Part shown: positions 1-11,700 of the stretch, in pieces
How positions within the stretch are numbered: the first letter of the stretch is position 1
How the letters are laid out: every line of letters starts with the position of its first letter
Source: Apteryx mantelli
Taxonomy: Eukaryota > Chordata > Aves > Apterygiformes > Apterygidae
Direction of reading: 5' to 3'
DNA length: 64,000 nucleotides
Assembly: GCF_036417845.1 (NCBI RefSeq)
Contig: NC_089980.1
Location: 53,318,501 to 53,382,500, forward strand
Translations under genes and position numbers: made by a program
Notes under the pieces: generated by a model
What the model was told of the DNA's origin: nothing
Database searches by the model: none
The model's input: only the letters and a program-made list of their open reading frames with translations

Positions 1-3000
1 AACAGGGCCTGAATTTTCCAATTCCTTGTCTGAAGAAATAGCTCTCTGTCCATCTGTGATCTCTTCCGCTAACTTTGGCCATATTCTTATCTGAGGAGCA
101 ATAGCTCTCAGTTTTGCACATCATATTTTCCAGTACAAGACTGGCTGCTCATAAAATCATTTCCAGCAATAAACCAGTCATGGTGATGGCTCTTGTACAG
201 TGTCAGTCCCTCTGGATGAGCCAGTTGGTTCTTGATTGGTTCACTTCTCTCCCGATGTGAGTTTCATTTAGCATAAGCGAAGGAAGAGATGAGAGTATTC
301 CCACCTTTGTTCATTCTGAAGCCAATTTGTCTGCAAGACAAATGCAGTGGAGCTGTGGTTATATGCAGTTTAGTCCTCTGCTACGTCCTGAAGTTAAATC
401 TGGAATAGCTGTAGTCTTCTTGAATTTCATATTTGAACTGAATTCATGGTCTTTCATGTCAGAGTTTGTTCTAGGTACTTCTCATAAATTCATATGAACA
501 ATAGTTACTGTGGGCTGAGTCAGGAACTAGGACAAAGGTGAGCCTATCCCTAGGCTGTAAGGCTTCACATATATTTAGAGTGAACTCTGGAATTCATTTT
601 TTAGCTGAGAGAGTCTGAGCACATCTTACCCTGACCTCTTTTCCCCTGATAAAAGCATTCAGCAGAAACCTTATCTTGCAGCTCAAAGGGATGGATTCAA
701 ATGTATCTTGGACTTCTCTAGGGGAGACTATTGTGTTACGAAGGAGCTTCTGGAACACCAAGAGACTTTTTCATTCTTTCTCATGGCTCAGCAGTCCCCC
801 TTACACCTACTTCATAGGTTACCTTGGCACACAGACCATCTACAGAGAATTAGGCCAATGGAGCAGGCCAGGCCCTGTAAACTTAGGGCCTGATTTTTTA
901 CTGTTTAAGCCACTAGTGGTAGAAGCAGCACTCAGAAGAGTCATAGACTGCACTTTCAATTGCGGCAAAGAATGTCTAAAACAATGTGGAAATGGAAATA
1001 CCAGGCAAAAATAGGATTCTGCTGGGCCTAAAGGTTCAAGCCACAAGGCCTACTCAGCTGGTAAAAAGAGGGTAGGTAATTCTATACTTTAAAGCACTTT
1101 AGAGAATAGACAAAATCCCCTAGTATCAGCATTCATTATCCTAAAACCCACTGGATGAGGAAATGGAACTACGAACAATTTGGAGCATGTGTCTTTCTGT
1201 AGACCAGGCATAATATTCATGCTGTGAAATATAAGGATATATGTGAAAATAAATTCCCAAACAGATTTGTAAGAACTTGAATACAAATACTGTGATGACC
1301 GCAACTGAAAATCAATAATATGTATTTGGGAATAGGTTTCTACAGTGTGCAACAAGTCTTATTGAATAAAAAAGAGAAATCATAATGCTGTAAAGCATAG
1401 TTTAAACTATGCATTGAACACAGCAAGATTTCTGGAGAAAAAGTAGCTTGTGACTAAGTAAAGTCTGATTGATGACACACACAAAGTAGCCAAATTAAGG
1501 TTGCTTGGAAAACTTTAATTCTGGCATAGCCCACCATTAATTGACTTGTGACCTTTGTGTTCTTTTAAGATATGGGTTTGTATATGAAATTAATTATAGA
1601 GCAAATAAATTCTGAATTGAAAGATATTTCATACACAATGTTAAGGAAAGCAGTTAACGGTTTCCAGTGCAGCTTAACAGTTGCATAATCAAGGAATTGC
1701 CTCTGATGTTACTGGGTCTTGGGGTCTCTCACATGGCTTCTCAGCACCTGCAGAGCACCGTCTTAAGACACGGACATACACAACAGATGCAGAGTGCCAA
1801 AGGATAGGAAATGCACTAACAGGAAACATTGACATAGACTTTCATCAGTAAGAGTAATTAGCTGTCATCTAGAACATTTCAACTTGTCAAAACTATTCTA
1901 TGAAAGGCAGCACAGAGTCTTTAAATTATCTCAAGACAGCAGGGCCACTATTTTAACTCTGAAAACATGGCACCTCCAGCAAAACAGCACATCTGGAGAT
2001 CTAGGCTTATCAATAAAACTCAAGTGCATGCCCCCAGCACCTAAGTCAAACACACTATTTCTTTTAGTAACTATTTTTCCCCCAAGAATCACCAAAGCAC
2101 ATAACAGCATGACAGTTTCCAAGGTACAATGAAAGCACATGCAAAATCCAAACATTTTTTAAAACCACACTGAAATATACAGAAAAGTTTCAATAGTATT
2201 TTTGTGACTGCAGATATTTTGTATAATTCAGTATCAAAGAAATGCACTCTGTGACTTTTAATATTATTTTTAAGTATCATAGTTTTAATCTCATATATAT
2301 ACACATACATACATATGTTTAAAAATTGTCTTTCATTTGTTCTCAGTGTTCACCTGAGACTCTGTCTCCAATGTGCTAGGTATTGTATGCATGCAATAAC
2401 TATTCCCACACGTGTGTGTAAAATATATTTTAGACAGTGGATAAATAGAAGTATTTCACTGAATATAATCAAACAGAAAAAACACTAGCTATGTTTTCTC
2501 CCTCTGCTACTGTATGTGGATCATACTGTTTTCAGGCATTATCATCTAGAGCTGCAATCTCATTCTAGTTCAAACCATCTGTTAACCAAGTAAGGAGAAG
2601 GTGTGTGGACAGACAGCAACTGGAGCAAACAAAGAAATGAGAACTGGCACTGGCTTCAGTGGCCAGCTTGGGAAAAAAGCTTAAATTTATATTTAGGGCT
2701 TCTAGATAGGAATTACACTATTACTCTTCCAGGGAAAGAGCTGTGATTCATCTTAGCATTTCAAAAAAATCCCAGCAACTGGCTAGCTGACAAGTACACA
2801 GAGGTTCAAACAGCTGCAGGTCGGGAATGGGCAGTTGTGCCATGTGAGATCTACTGCTATTCCATGGCCTGTAAGTTGCTTGAATAACAGAGGCAAATGA
2901 GGGAGCTGATTGCAAGACAGTATATTGCAGTAAGAAAAAACATGCTGTGTCAAAAAGCATGTTCCTTATTGAGCACTTTTTCCTTCTCTCCATCCCTCAG

Positions 3001-6000
3001 CTTCTATATTTTCTCTTTTATTGTTTACATTCCTGCTATGAAAGATGAGACATCTAGTACACAGCACTCTCATTGTTGCTTATTACATCCAAGTCCCTAA
3101 TGGCCACATTGCTACGCTCTGATTACCAAGTTCTCCAAATGCATTAAACAACATAACCCACAACTATGACACAGTAGATCTATAACATCTACTCTCTCAG
3201 TAGTTTGTCTGGCACAGGTATCTTTTCGTAATAATAAATAGCTAGCTTATATACACAGCATCTTATTTCCCAACTTAATAAATATCACATCATAATAAAG
3301 GACTAAAATCACAGTAATCATGAGAGACATCTTCCTGTTTTTCATTCCAATAATTGTGTGGTCTTTGAAATCCAGCTTTCTTGTTGACTTTCTATAGCAA
3401 TACATAATAAACATCAAAAATACTACAATCCATCACATAGCTCAGCAACGAAATGACTGCTTTTTTCTTGCATCTTTCATCATCTCCATTCGTCTTCCAT
3501 ATTCTCCCTGATGTTCTGGGGACAAACTAGACCTACCTTGGGTGTATACAAATAAAGAGTTACAAAGACAACGTTTGCCTACCCCTGTCAAGCCAATGCT
3601 TTTTCTGCATATACAGACCTAGCTTGTTTATTTGTGGCTATCCGAAAGAAATATTTAAAAGTTTGTGTTACAATCATTTTGATTAAGAGATCTTAGTTTA
3701 CAGTATCATATCAGAAAGACATTAATACAGCAAAATTCCCAAAATAGCCTCCTTCCACCCCATCCAGAGGGTTTCTATTTATTATTAGATCTGGAATGCA
3801 GCCACACACGAGAATTTGTGGCTTGGGGAAGCTGTGATAGATTTTCCAATAAGAGCCAGGGAAACACGATACTGTCCACAACACTGGTCAGTAATTTGAT
3901 GATATGCTTGATACTGCCTAGCAAGCAAGCTTCTTCCAGCCCTTCAGTTCAACCAAAGAGTTCTTTTCCCTTCAGTCCTGTTCCAACCAGAACTGCAATT
4001 CTCTGTAACCTCATCCACCACCAAATTATGCTTGTTTCTGCCTCCCATTACATCAGCTACACACTCATAAAACTTTACTGACCTCATCAGAGCTACTCCT
4101 CAGTTTACTGATGTAAGCATAAAAGGATCGAGTCCTGAGGGAAGGAGGGGTAGTTAGGGAAGACAAATCTTAACTCTCTAATTTTACATATTTGCTTTCC
4201 TACATAATATAATAACTCCAGTCTCCTTGCTTCAATCAGATGCTTAGGCAAGGGAATAATGGCCTCAAGGCCTTATCAAAGTATACATTGCAGAAGGGTG
4301 CTGTCTGGATCATTTAACAATGAAGTCCAGAAGTGAAGGGTGACTGCTGCATTGGCATAGAGAGCAGAAAGAATTGAAAACCGAGAAAGATACATTAGTG
4401 CAGCCTTAAATTAAATAAAGCACTGGTCTTCCCTTCTTCCTAAAAATTACAGTAATACTACAATTTCAAGGACTACAGGAGTCTTCTTATACATGATGAA
4501 CTTTCATTAGAGAGCAGAAAAGTATACCAATTAAGAACAAAGGACACAGATTAGCTCTGAGTACCAGATTTAACTGCACAGCCTCCCAAACTGCAAAACA
4601 TTGGCATGCCTAGTGCAACCAATAGCAAAACAAAACATATCTCTTGACAAGAAGTTTACCTTGGCTTGCAAGCTGTTCAGTTCCCTGCTCTAGAACATGG
4701 ATTGATTTACAGCTCAGTTAGCATACATACGCTCATATTAAACACACATATCTGTTAACACCTACTTTTGCTTAAAAAAATTGGAGAACTTGATACACTC
4801 TCAAGAGGTTACAGTCTCCTTTGCATATCCTAGAAAGGTTCTAATATTACTTCATTACATTGCAATCCCATCATATTTTAAGATGTCAGGCACAGTCACA
4901 TTACCTGTTAGCAATGGCATGGGGCAATGTCAGGGAATGTACCAAGATTATTAGAAAGAGATGGTGGAGCACGTGGAAGGTGACCCTCTTCCTTCTGCTT
5001 CAGAACTGTTTTAACAATCCTAAATGATGGTGCATACACTAGGTTACAGGAGGTGGTACGAGAAGAAAAAAAGAAATAACATCTTAGTAAATAAATTTAA
5101 AAGTTTTTGAGAGTTCTTAAGAGTACTTCAAACAAACACCCTGGCCAAGCTCATGACTTTGTATGTAAATAGTAAATTGTATGTACAATTTACGTCAATC
5201 CCTTTCCTGCATTTTGATATATTGCAATTGAATTCTATTGAGCAAAAGATGAGTCCATGAGCGCACTTAAAGGGAATTCAGTCTACAGGACAGAACAAGA
5301 CCTAGTCCGCCTAAAACCTCTGAAACATGTACAGTGTGGACAAGGGTTCTCAGCACCAACTATTTTATTTTACATATTTCATTCTACTAGGCTGCATTAC
5401 TTACTAATGCAGACATAGCTGTACATCTGCACAGCCAGTGAAATGAATTGGAAGGAAAGGAACTATAAAATAAAGACATTGGTTTTATTTCCTCCAGCCG
5501 TAGCAAAATCTTTCCATAAGTAATCAAAAGATTAATAGAGTTTGCATTTCTCAATCAAATCTTTGCAAATATACCAATTCTCAGGAGTGAGTAAGCTTAC
5601 AAAAAACACTTGAAACAAATAAATTTTTCTAATAAAAATTAGCACATGAAAACCTGTATTCTTAAACTCCAAGATTTTTTATCAGATTGAATCCAATCTG
5701 TCAAAATCCAATCATAGTCATAGATCTTAGCCATGGTATGGCTACTAGTATTCCATGCATATGGACTAGCTATGTGGCAATGCAGGCACTGAGAAGCTCA
5801 GTGGACTGGTCAAAACAAGTCTGAGTTTAACTACAAAAAATATTTAAAAACCTCTTAGGTATTCAGTGTGGGCCTCAGGAGCTTAACCCACATAAATACA
5901 AATTTGAGCAAATCTCTGTGATATTAAGCCTCACAGTCAGGGACTTACAAAGCCAAGTAAGCATATTTCCTCATAGTCTTTCTATTTTTATATTTTTTTC

Positions 6001-7214
6001 CCAGAATACACTTTTCTGGAATTAGATCAAGAACACTTTTTTTTTCTCTCCGCAGAAGGTGTCTCTGCTCCTCCAGGTAACCTCCTAAAGGGAATCCCAG
6101 CTTGACTCTGAAACCGAATGAAGATGGAACAGAAAGCACAAAGATATAAACTCCCTGTCTTGCAGCCCTCTGTGGGAAAGAATACAGCAGAATAGGAGAG
6201 TACTGAAAAACCTGAACACTTTTGCAACTTCTAATTTTTCTGGTTTTAATTAGGTATCTGTAGTATAGTCCTTTTTTAGAAATAGCTTTCTGTACTTTGG
6301 AGAGTCTATGTCTATAAATACTAAATATTATTATAATATACAGAAGCACGCATATTTATACAGACTTAAACTATCTTAAAAATAAGGTCATATGAAGGCT
6401 TCATAAAGGAAAAAGACGTACAGAAGCCACAGAGAATGTGAAAAAGGATAATAAATTGGCATCTTGTTTTGCATCACCCCTGGCCAGCTCACTTGCTAGA
6501 TGATCAGAACCTCAATGCTAGAACAATCAGAAAAATAACAGCAATCCCATAAATCAACAATATCCTCCAAATACTTTTAACACATAACAGCAGGGGTAGC
6601 AACTTTTAACAGCTAAGCAATTGCTGTAATTGTACACCCAGATAACACCATATCAGAAGCAACACAACAATGCATTGTTAATACACTCTCTCTGACAAGG
6701 CACCAGTAAATACAGTCAGGCACAAAGTTAGCTGTCCAACTTCATTTCTTCTCTTGGGTTCCACTCCTACAAAGGTTCACATACATTTAACTTAATACAA
6801 GCTTGCTGAAGCAATGCTGAAGCATTTAACTTAGTACAGTCTTGCTGAAGTCAGTGGAACTACTCCTAATGGGTAATATTAAGGATTTAAATAATTCTCT
6901 GTAAGGCTGAATTTTTATCAGTTGTATTTCTACTGCCAAAATAAGGCAGCTTTACTAGGCAAACAAATTTGTTATTTGTGTCATAGCTATATAGCTTCTC
7001 AATAACATATGGGAAAAATCTTACAGATCTGGTACTGTAATTATTGGATTTGGTATCATTTTGCCCATCAGTTCACATTAACTGAAATCAGTTTTATTTC
7101 TGCTTTTCTCCAGGCTTTTCCTGGATTGTCACAAGCCATGTTCCCTTTCTGCTAAGACTCCAATGTGCTGAACCTCGTAGCCTCAAATGCAAAATGGTGG
7201 GTGGCATCATGCTT
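1..7214. other. Gene-poor upstream flank
   Basis: I see no supported gene in this stretch. It is AT-rich with short open frames only, the longest being 134 codons on the minus strand at 5945-6349, and none shows a recognisable domain. No CR1, tRNA or rRNA signature was seen before the CR1 tail near 7.2 kb. In mammals ACTN2 lies beyond the HEATR1 promoter, but none of its exons is recognisable here, so this is read as intergenic. Unannotated non-coding RNA cannot be excluded. Confidence 0.6.
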
Positions 7215-7424
7215 TTTAATATTAGGAATCTTTCCTTAACCTGAGGGTAACCAAACCTTGGATCAAAGGCTGAGGGAGGCTGTGGAACTTCCATCCTTGC
7301 AGATATTCAAAACACAACTGGACAAGTCTCGGACTCTCCATGATTTGCTCTAAGCTGGCCCTGCTTTGGGGCCAGACCAGAGGGCTTCCAGGGGACCTTT
7401 CCAACTTACATTATTCTATGGTCC
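7215..7424 (+). mobile_element. CR1 LINE 3'-end fragment
   Basis: The stretch shows the conserved tail of avian CR1 elements: a segment about a single-copy variable loss of reading frame reading 'gaggctgtggaacttccatcc', then 'ttcaaaaca', and near the end 'ggggacctttccaactta' followed by an 'attctatgg' tail. It is in plus orientation, diverged and 5'-truncated, as most CR1 copies are. It ends roughly 250 bp before the CpG island. No open frame survives. Boundaries are approximate because no consensus alignment could be run. Confidence 0.85.
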
Positions 7425-7679
7425 TGTAACTAGAATACAGACCACACACAGTACAGTAGCTTTCAAGCACTTTTGCTCATAGGATTCTTCTACCTTCCTT
7501 AGCATGACTTACTCTATATATGATAAAAGCTTAGGGTAGAACAACTCAAGTTGTATGTGCCCTTACCATTAAAACTATATGTTGACCCTGCTTAGTGGAT
7601 CCCCCACCACAGACCAGGATGTTGCATTGCTGGGCTCAGCACAAAGCCACCAGTGCCTCCTACCACAGACATGCCACTG

Positions 7680-8440
7680 ATGCCTCTCCCTCTACCTTTC
7701 GGCGCTGGGGCTGCTGCTGGATTTCACACCTGGACCGGCCACGTCCTCAACGTAGGCCGGCCGGTCCCCGCCCCGCACCTGCACACAGCCACCACACGAC
7801 GCTACACGCCGAGGCCCCACACCACAACCCCAGCACCCGCCCGAGCGCGCGCAGCCGCCACTAACGGCCACGCCAACGGCGCGCGCTCAACTGCCACCTC
7901 CCCCCCGCCCCGCCCCCAGCCACGCTGTAGCGGCTGGCAGGCGGGCGCATGCTCAGTGCCCGCAGCCGACGCCGCCGGAGGAGGGAGGTGCCTCCCTGCC
8001 CGTCGGGGGTGGAGGTTCCTCTTCCGCTCGAGCTGCTGCTTCCGGGTTCGCGGCGCGCGCAGCCCACGTGGGGCCCAGTGTGGCGGGGGGCAGCGCGGCT
8101 CGGAGCCAGGTCAGTGTCGGGGCCCGCCGCTCTCGGGGCGGGCGGGGGGACGTGTCGCCGCCTGCCACTGTCCCCTCTTCTCTCCCGAGCAGACTGGGCC
8201 CGGCTCAGCCCAAAGTGTGCGCGTCCCTGAGGGGCAGCTGGCAGCGGGGCCCGGACCGCGGCGGGAAGGGGGGTGAGAGAGAGCACGTGCCTCCATAGCA
8301 ACCGCTGCCGCGGGGCCGGCGGCCGTTGGGCGCCCGTTACCGCTATGGGCCGCTGGCAGCCAAGCAGGCGGGGTGAGCCTCGGCGGGGCCCGGGTACGGC
8401 GGCGCGGGTCGCCACCGCGAGTACAGGGCGTTGCTGTTGT
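7680..8440. promoter_or_regulatory. CpG-island promoter of HEATR1
   Basis: GC content and CpG density rise sharply here compared with the AT-rich flanks. Visible sites include tandem GC boxes at about 7904-7917 (SP/KLF type), an NRF1-like GCGCATGCTC at 7945-7954, an ETS core CTTCCGG at 8039-8045, CACGTG E-boxes at 8065-8070 and 8284-8289, and an RFX-like half site CCATAGCAAC just after the second E-box. There is no obvious TATA box. This combination is typical of housekeeping and ribosome-biogenesis promoters, and the E-boxes would allow MYC or USF input (inference). The HEATR1 start codon follows about 130 bp after the island. Open frames inside the island on both strands are composition artefacts. 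Confidence 0.85.
8050..8109 (+). other. HEATR1: Probable HEATR1 5' UTR exon
   Basis: A good donor follows 8109 (GAGCCAG then gtcagt), just downstream of the ETS site and first E-box. The acceptor would be the pyrimidine-rich sequence before 8546 (tttctttag) or before 8559 (ttcccag), either giving a short leader before the ATG at 8571. The transcription start is not visible, so the left end is a guess. Other possible donors lie near 8270 and 8371, so alternative first exons are likely. Confidence 0.4.
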
Positions 8441-8570
8441 TTGGGGCAGGCTTTAAACGTTGGAAACGTCTTTTTCAGAGGGAGTAAGTACGAGTTGTTC
8501 AAGGGTTGCTTTATCTGCGGTTCTGTTTTGGTTTTCTTTCTTTAGATTTCTTTCCCAGAAACACGAAGCA

Positions 8571-8712
8571 ATGACGTCTCTCGCGGAGCAATTGAAGCGG
8601 CTCGCTCTTCCCCAGAATGATCCCAGCCTCTTATCCCGCGCTGAAGCAGCATCGCTGCTGTTTGATTGCAAGGAAGCTGCTACTATTGACAGGGACACCT
8701 TTTTTGCCATTG
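8571..8712 (+). CDS. HEATR1: HEATR1 coding exon 1
   Basis: Residues 1-47 plus one base. It starts at the ATG within ATGACGTCTC and ends at a gtgagt donor, phase 1. The encoded [12 protein letters not shown] is strongly conserved with mammals. The exon lies at the downstream edge of the CpG island. Confidence 0.95.
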
Positions 8713-11700
8713 GTGAGTTTGGCTCTTTAGATCCTAGTGACTTAAGAATCGTTTATCTGTCAAAAAATGGTTAGGAAAAGGTAAATGGCAAAGACAACTT
8801 ATCTTCAAAAAAGGCTGAAAGGATAATTCAGGCAACTACTGGCTAGTCAACCTCACTTCAGTTCCTGGGAAAATCATGAAGTGGGTTTTCTTGGAGCTTG
8901 TTTCTGAGCACATGTAGGAGGAAGTAGTTGATAACATTCAGCATGGATTTACTAAGGGTAAATTATGCCTGCCTGACATGATTGTCTTCTGTGATAAAAA
9001 GACTGGATTTGTGGACAACAGCAGTGCACGTCGTTTATCTTAATTTTAGTAAGGCTTTCTACACTGTTTCATGTAATATTTTTGTATCCAAGTTAGGATG
9101 TCCTAGTCTAGATGGGTGCACAGTGAGATGAATAAAAAACTGGTTGGATGATCAGACTCAGAAGGTAGTGGTTAATGGGTTGTACCCTACCTGGAGGATG
9201 GTAACAAGCAGAGCACTGCAGGGGTCTGTTCTGGGACCTGTCCTGTTTAACATCTTTATCAGATCTGAAGGAGGTGATATGCGTGTGCTCTTGTCAAGTT
9301 TGCGGATTACATGGAATTGGGGTGGGCTAGTTGATGCACTCCAGGGCAGGGCTGCAATTTAGAGACACCTAGACAGGCTAGGGGAATGGGCCAATAGGAA
9401 CCTTATGAAATTCAACGAAGACAAGTGTCAAGTCCTGGTGGGCAACAAGCTGAACATGAGCCAGCAGTGTGCTCTGGCAGCAAAGAAGGCCAACAGCATT
9501 CTGGGCTGTATTAACATGAACACAGCTGGTAGGTTAAAGGAAATTATATCCTCCCTATTCAGCACTTGTTAGATCGCATCTATAAAATTGTGTCCAGTTT
9601 AGGGCCCCCCAATATAAGAAAAGCATTGATTAAACTGGAGTGAGTTCAGTGCAGGGGCCCCAGGGGGTCAGGGGCTGGAGAACTTGCCCTGTGAGGAGAG
9701 GCTGAGGGGTCTGGACTTGTTCAGCCTGGAGAAGAGAAAACTTTTGGGGGAAGTCTAATAGCAGCCTGACAATACCTACAAGGAGGTTATTGAGGAAAAT
9801 GGAGCCAGGCTCTTCATGGTGGTGCACAGCAGGAAGACAAGATACCATGGGCATAAGTTGGAACAAGAGAGGTTCAGCCTGGATATGAGGATGTCACCAT
9901 GAGGTCAATCAAGCAGTGGAACAGTTTGTCCAGTGAGGTTGTGTAGTCTCCATCCTTGGAGGTTTTCAAAACCTGACTCGTTAAAGCCCTGAGCAACCTG
10001 GTCTGACCTCAGAGCTGACCCTACTTGGAGCAGGGAGTTGGAGTAGAGACCTCCTGAGGTCCCTTCCAACCTGAATTATTCTGTGATTTCATGAAAACCT
10101 CCTGACATCCTGCTCTGTGGTAACTTTATAGTTACAAATGATATAAAGTGGAAAAAGACATTACTCTGTTTGCACACTTAAAGATGTTTGTGCTTATCTC
10201 TTTCCTTTTTTGTGCGGATCTTTAATGAGGAATATGAAATTTCTTAAATAGGAAAGCCGTTTATAAAGCCACAATAATTGGCAGAAAGTCTGGGCTGCAT
10301 TTGACAGCGTATATCTGTCTTAAGTAACAAGACTGTAGACATGTATCTGTCTTTAATGTACCACAGCTATTTCTGAGTTATGTATTTCTTAAATAGTCAT
10401 TATGGAACTCCTTGCATATGATCATTTATTTCTTGCATATTTTGCCTAGCTGCCTGGTTTCTATAGTTGTCTGCTTTGTGCTTAGCCATTAATATTTATA
10501 AGCTTGTGTAAAATAATGAAATAATTCCTATGGTTCTGTTGTGGAGTATGCTTTTTCCTGTGTGTATTGTGCATAAACTTTTGTATTTTAACTTGTTCGA
10601 AAAGGTACCCTTGCCTGCTTCTTCAATTTGGAATCATAGAAGGCTGGAAGGGACCTTTGCAAATCATTTGGTCCAACCCCAACTCACCACAGAGCCAGTT
10701 AGCTCAGGTTGCTTAGGGCTGTGTTCAGTCGAGTTTGAGGACAGAGGTTTTCACAGCCTCCCTGGGCATCTGACCCAATATTTGACCACCCCCATAGGAA
10801 AAAAAAAAACAAAAAACCCCTCTTCCTAATACTGACTTCATATTTCCCATGTTACTGCTTGTATCCATTGCCTCTCATCCTTCCAGTGTGCACCTCTGAG
10901 AAGAGTCTAGCTCCATCTTCTCTATAACCCACACTGTCCCATTAGATAGTTGTAGACAGCAGTAGATTTCCACTTGGCCTTCTCTTCTCAAGGCTGAACA
11001 AACCCAGTTCTCTCCAGTTTTCTGGTTTGTCATTTTCCAGTCCCTTGATCATCTTGGTGGTCCTCTACTGGTTCACTCCAGTATGTCAGTGTTTTTCTTG
11101 GGGAGCTCAAAACTGTGCACAGTACTCCAGATGCAGTCTCACAAGTGCCAGGTAGAGGGGAAGGATCACTCCCCTTGACCTGCTGGCTACACTCTTGCCA
11201 ATACAGCCAAAAATGCTGTTGGCCTTCATTGCTGCAAGAGCACACTGCTAATACCTTTTAGTGTCCTTCATCCTCATCAGTTAAGAAATGTTTTAAATGT
11301 AGCAAAAGTTTTAGTGTTAGATCTGTTACTGTTTGGTTTGGTTTGCTCAGTAAGAATGACATATACCTGTAGAGCATGGAGGTTGGGTATGTCATTGAGG
11401 AGGTAGACGAGTAGGACTGGTGATTAAAACTGTTTCATTTAAGACATTCTTCCGTCCTTTCCACAGGGTGCACCGGCTTAGAAGAGCTGATGGGGATCGA
11501 TCCTACCTTTGAAGTGTTCCAACACAGTTTGTTCAGTTCCATGTCCAAAGGCCTCGAACGCAGTGTTCAGACTAAAGCAGTAAATCAGCAGCTGAATCAG
11601 AATATTTCATTGTTCCTGACTCATCTGTCCCCTTACTTCATGCTTAAGCCAGCCCAAAAGTGCCTTGAATGGCTAATTCACAGGTAATCCACTAACTACC

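Noticed and set aside
676-1014. 112-codon plus-strand open frame near the left edge
   Set aside because: No recognisable domain, and another open frame overlaps it in a different frame; likely chance.
5945-6349. 134-codon minus-strand open frame in the upstream flank
   Set aside because: No domain, no promoter, no poly(A) context and lysine-rich AT-driven composition; expected by chance in several kilobases.
7653-8502. Overlapping open frames of 200 or more codons on both strands across the CpG island
   Set aside because: High GC content removes stop codons. The peptides are Arg/Pro/Ala-rich, overlap on both strands and resemble no protein.
9144-9362. 72-codon frame with reverse-transcriptase-like [15 protein letters not shown]
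   Set aside because: It is a remnant of the CR1 element annotated at 8795-10090, interrupted on both sides; not an independent gene.
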